6,024 bases of DNA from Fimbriimonadales bacterium (lineage in GTDB: Bacteria > Armatimonadota > Fimbriimonadia > Fimbriimonadales > ATM1), in the NCBI GenBank assembly GCA_025922995.1, contig JAICGT010000083.1:1-6024 (forward strand), read 5' to 3'. This document shows, piece by piece, positions 5,043 through 6,024 of the stretch; position 1 is the first letter of the stretch; every line of letters begins with the position of its first letter. The translations under genes and the position numbers were made by a program. The notes under the pieces were generated by a model, which was not told where the DNA came from, did no database searches, and saw nothing but the letters and a program-made list of their open reading frames with translations.

Positions 5043-5984
5043 ATGAGAGGCTCTAAGCCCCTGTCGAAGCGCCCTGCAAAGCGCAAGCGGCCGTGGGTTC
5101 GATTCGTCAAGCGCGCCGTCTGGATGACGGTCGCCTTGATGTTGCTCGGCTTCATCGGCTTCACGGTTTACGTCTGGAGCGTTTTCAACTCGCTCGCCTC
5201 TCGGGTCGACCTGCTCACTGAAAAGCAAGCCATGCTCCGAAAGGAGCCCACAGAAATCCTCAGCGCCGATGGCGTTGTGCTTGCCCGCCTGGCCGACGAA
5301 AGACGCGATCCCGTAGCGTACGCCGACATCCCCAAAGTCGTGATCGACGCAACCGTCGCCGCCGAAGACAAGCGCTTCTGGGACCACAGCGGCGTGGACC
5401 TCACCGCCATCGTGCGAGCGGTTTGGGTGAACATCAGTAGCGGTTCGGTAAGACAGGGCGGCAGCACGATCACGCAGCAGGTCGCTAAGCGATTGCTCAC
5501 ATCCGGGGATCGAACGCTCCGGCGAAAGATCGAGGACGCCTGCCTCGCTCTCCAAATCGAGCGTGCCTACACCAAAGAGCAGGTGATCGACCTCTACCTA
5601 AACCAGGTGTATTACGGCTCGCAAGCCTACGGAATCAAGGCCGCAAGCGAAGTCTACTTCGGCAAGGATCTAGATGAGCTTACGATAGCCGAGGCTGCGC
5701 TCCTCGCGAGGCTCCCAAGAAGGCCGAGCGATGAGAATCCATACGTAGACCCGAGTCGCGCAAAAGAGAACCGTAACGTCGTGCTAACGATCATGGAGGA
5801 CGAGGGCATGATCTCGTCCGACGAATTCGACCGGGCGGTTCGGGAGCCCGTTAATCTCATCGCCCCCAAACCGAACTCTGCCCTCGGAATCAAGCGAGCC
5901 CATTACTACACCACCTGGATACTCAGCGAACTGCGCGAGATCATGCCGGACGAAGACTATCGGCACGGCGGCTATAAGATTTAA
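5043..5984 (+). CDS. Class A penicillin-binding protein, N-terminal half: anchor and GT51 transglycosylase domain, closed by an in-frame TAA
   Basis: A 313-residue product. A basic cytoplasmic tail (1-25) precedes one membrane segment (about 26-47). A GT51 peptidoglycan glycosyltransferase domain follows; it polymerises lipid II outside the membrane. Motifs are AAEDKRFWDHSGVD with catalytic E108, QGGSTITQQVAKRL (138-151), RKIEDACLALQIE (161-173), YLNQVYYGSQAYGI (185-198) and LTIAEAALLARLPRRPS (213-229). The second conserved glutamate expected 57 residues after E108 is D165 here. Class A PBPs then continue through a GGYKIYTTL-type linker into the transpeptidase domain. Here GGYKI is followed by TAA (5982-5984), and the same frame resumes with TTLNYTLQNTSEA. 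The gene is therefore a recent nonsense mutant, a split bifunctional enzyme, a readthrough case or a sequence error. The product as written would be a monofunctional transglycosylase. Confidence 0.9.
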   Translation: MRGSKPLSKRPAKRKRPWVRFVKRAVWMTVALMLLGFIGFTVYVWSVFNSLASRVDLLTEKQAMLRKEPTEILSADGVVLARLADERRDPVAYADIPKVVIDATVAAEDKRFWDHSGVDLTAIVRAVWVNISSGSVRQGGSTITQQVAKRLLTSGDRTLRRKIEDACLALQIERAYTKEQVIDLYLNQVYYGSQAYGIKAASEVYFGKDLDELTIAEAALLARLPRRPSDENPYVDPSRAKENRNVVLTIMEDEGMISSDEFDRAVREPVNLIAPKPNSALGIKRAHYYTTWILSELREIMPDEDYRHGGYKI

Positions 5985-6024
5985 ACCACTCTCAACTACA
6001 CACTCCAAAATACCTCGGAGGCGG
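5985..6024 (+). pseudogene. Continuation of the PBP frame after the TAA (start of linker/transpeptidase part, cut by window edge)
   Basis: Reading in the frame of the PBP gene, the 13 codons after the stop give TTLNYTLQNTSEA. This matches the linker that follows GGYKIY/Q in class A PBPs (consensus TTLDPRLQ-x-x-AE-x-A). No ATG, GTG or TTG start occurs in these codons, so the portion would need readthrough of the TAA or a start beyond the window. The segment is too short to judge whether the transpeptidase domain is intact. Confidence 0.65.

Noticed and set aside
5001..5555. Minus-strand 184-codon open frame
   Set aside because: Antisense to the anchor and GT51 domain of the PBP. No domain, and no start signal that outweighs the clear sense-strand homology.

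Overview
The window is bacterial chromosomal DNA, moderately GC-rich and densely coded, with genes on both strands. No rRNA, tRNA, CRISPR array or transposase is visible. All genes read in the standard code, and TAA, TAG and TGA all serve as stops. The mix of genes suggests a deep-branching, non-proteobacterial lineage: a family-10 glycoside-hydrolase-like exported protein, NuoF, a class A penicillin-binding protein, a YdeI/DUF1905 protein and a lamin-tail-like protein. Armatimonadota (Fimbriimonadia-like) would fit, but that is an inference from gene content and not a sequence match.

Layout, left to right. (1) The left edge holds the first 30 codons of a small minus-strand gene. (2) A complete minus-strand nuoF, the NADH-binding subunit of respiratory complex I, has no nuoE upstream and no nuoG downstream within view. 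(3) Divergent from nuoF, 46 bp away, is a plus-strand DUF1905/YdeI-like gene. (4) Converging on it with a 4-bp overlap is a minus-strand AraC-type regulator. The regulator is the second gene of a two-gene operon and overlaps the stop of an exported family-10 glycoside-hydrolase-like gene by 4 bp (ATGA). (5) Divergent from that operon are two plus-strand genes, a 117-residue protein of unknown family and a 123-residue protein resembling a stand-alone lamin-tail domain. (6) A 302-bp gap follows. It has a promoter-like start and two distant arms that pair into a 9-bp stem, so it may encode a structured RNA of about 175 nt. (7) The right end holds the N-terminal half of a class A PBP (membrane anchor and GT51 glycosyltransferase domain). 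Its frame is closed by a TAA inside the conserved linker, and PBP homology resumes in the same frame directly after the stop and runs to the window edge.

The points most worth checking are the interrupted PBP, the candidate RNA in front of it, an in-frame palindrome-rich insertion in the glycoside-hydrolase-like gene, and a recurring arrangement in which a -10-like hexamer lies exactly 8 nt before the start codon (nuoF, glycoside hydrolase, PBP). The last suggests leaderless mRNAs. By contrast, the operon-internal araC-type gene has a clear Shine-Dalgarno sequence.
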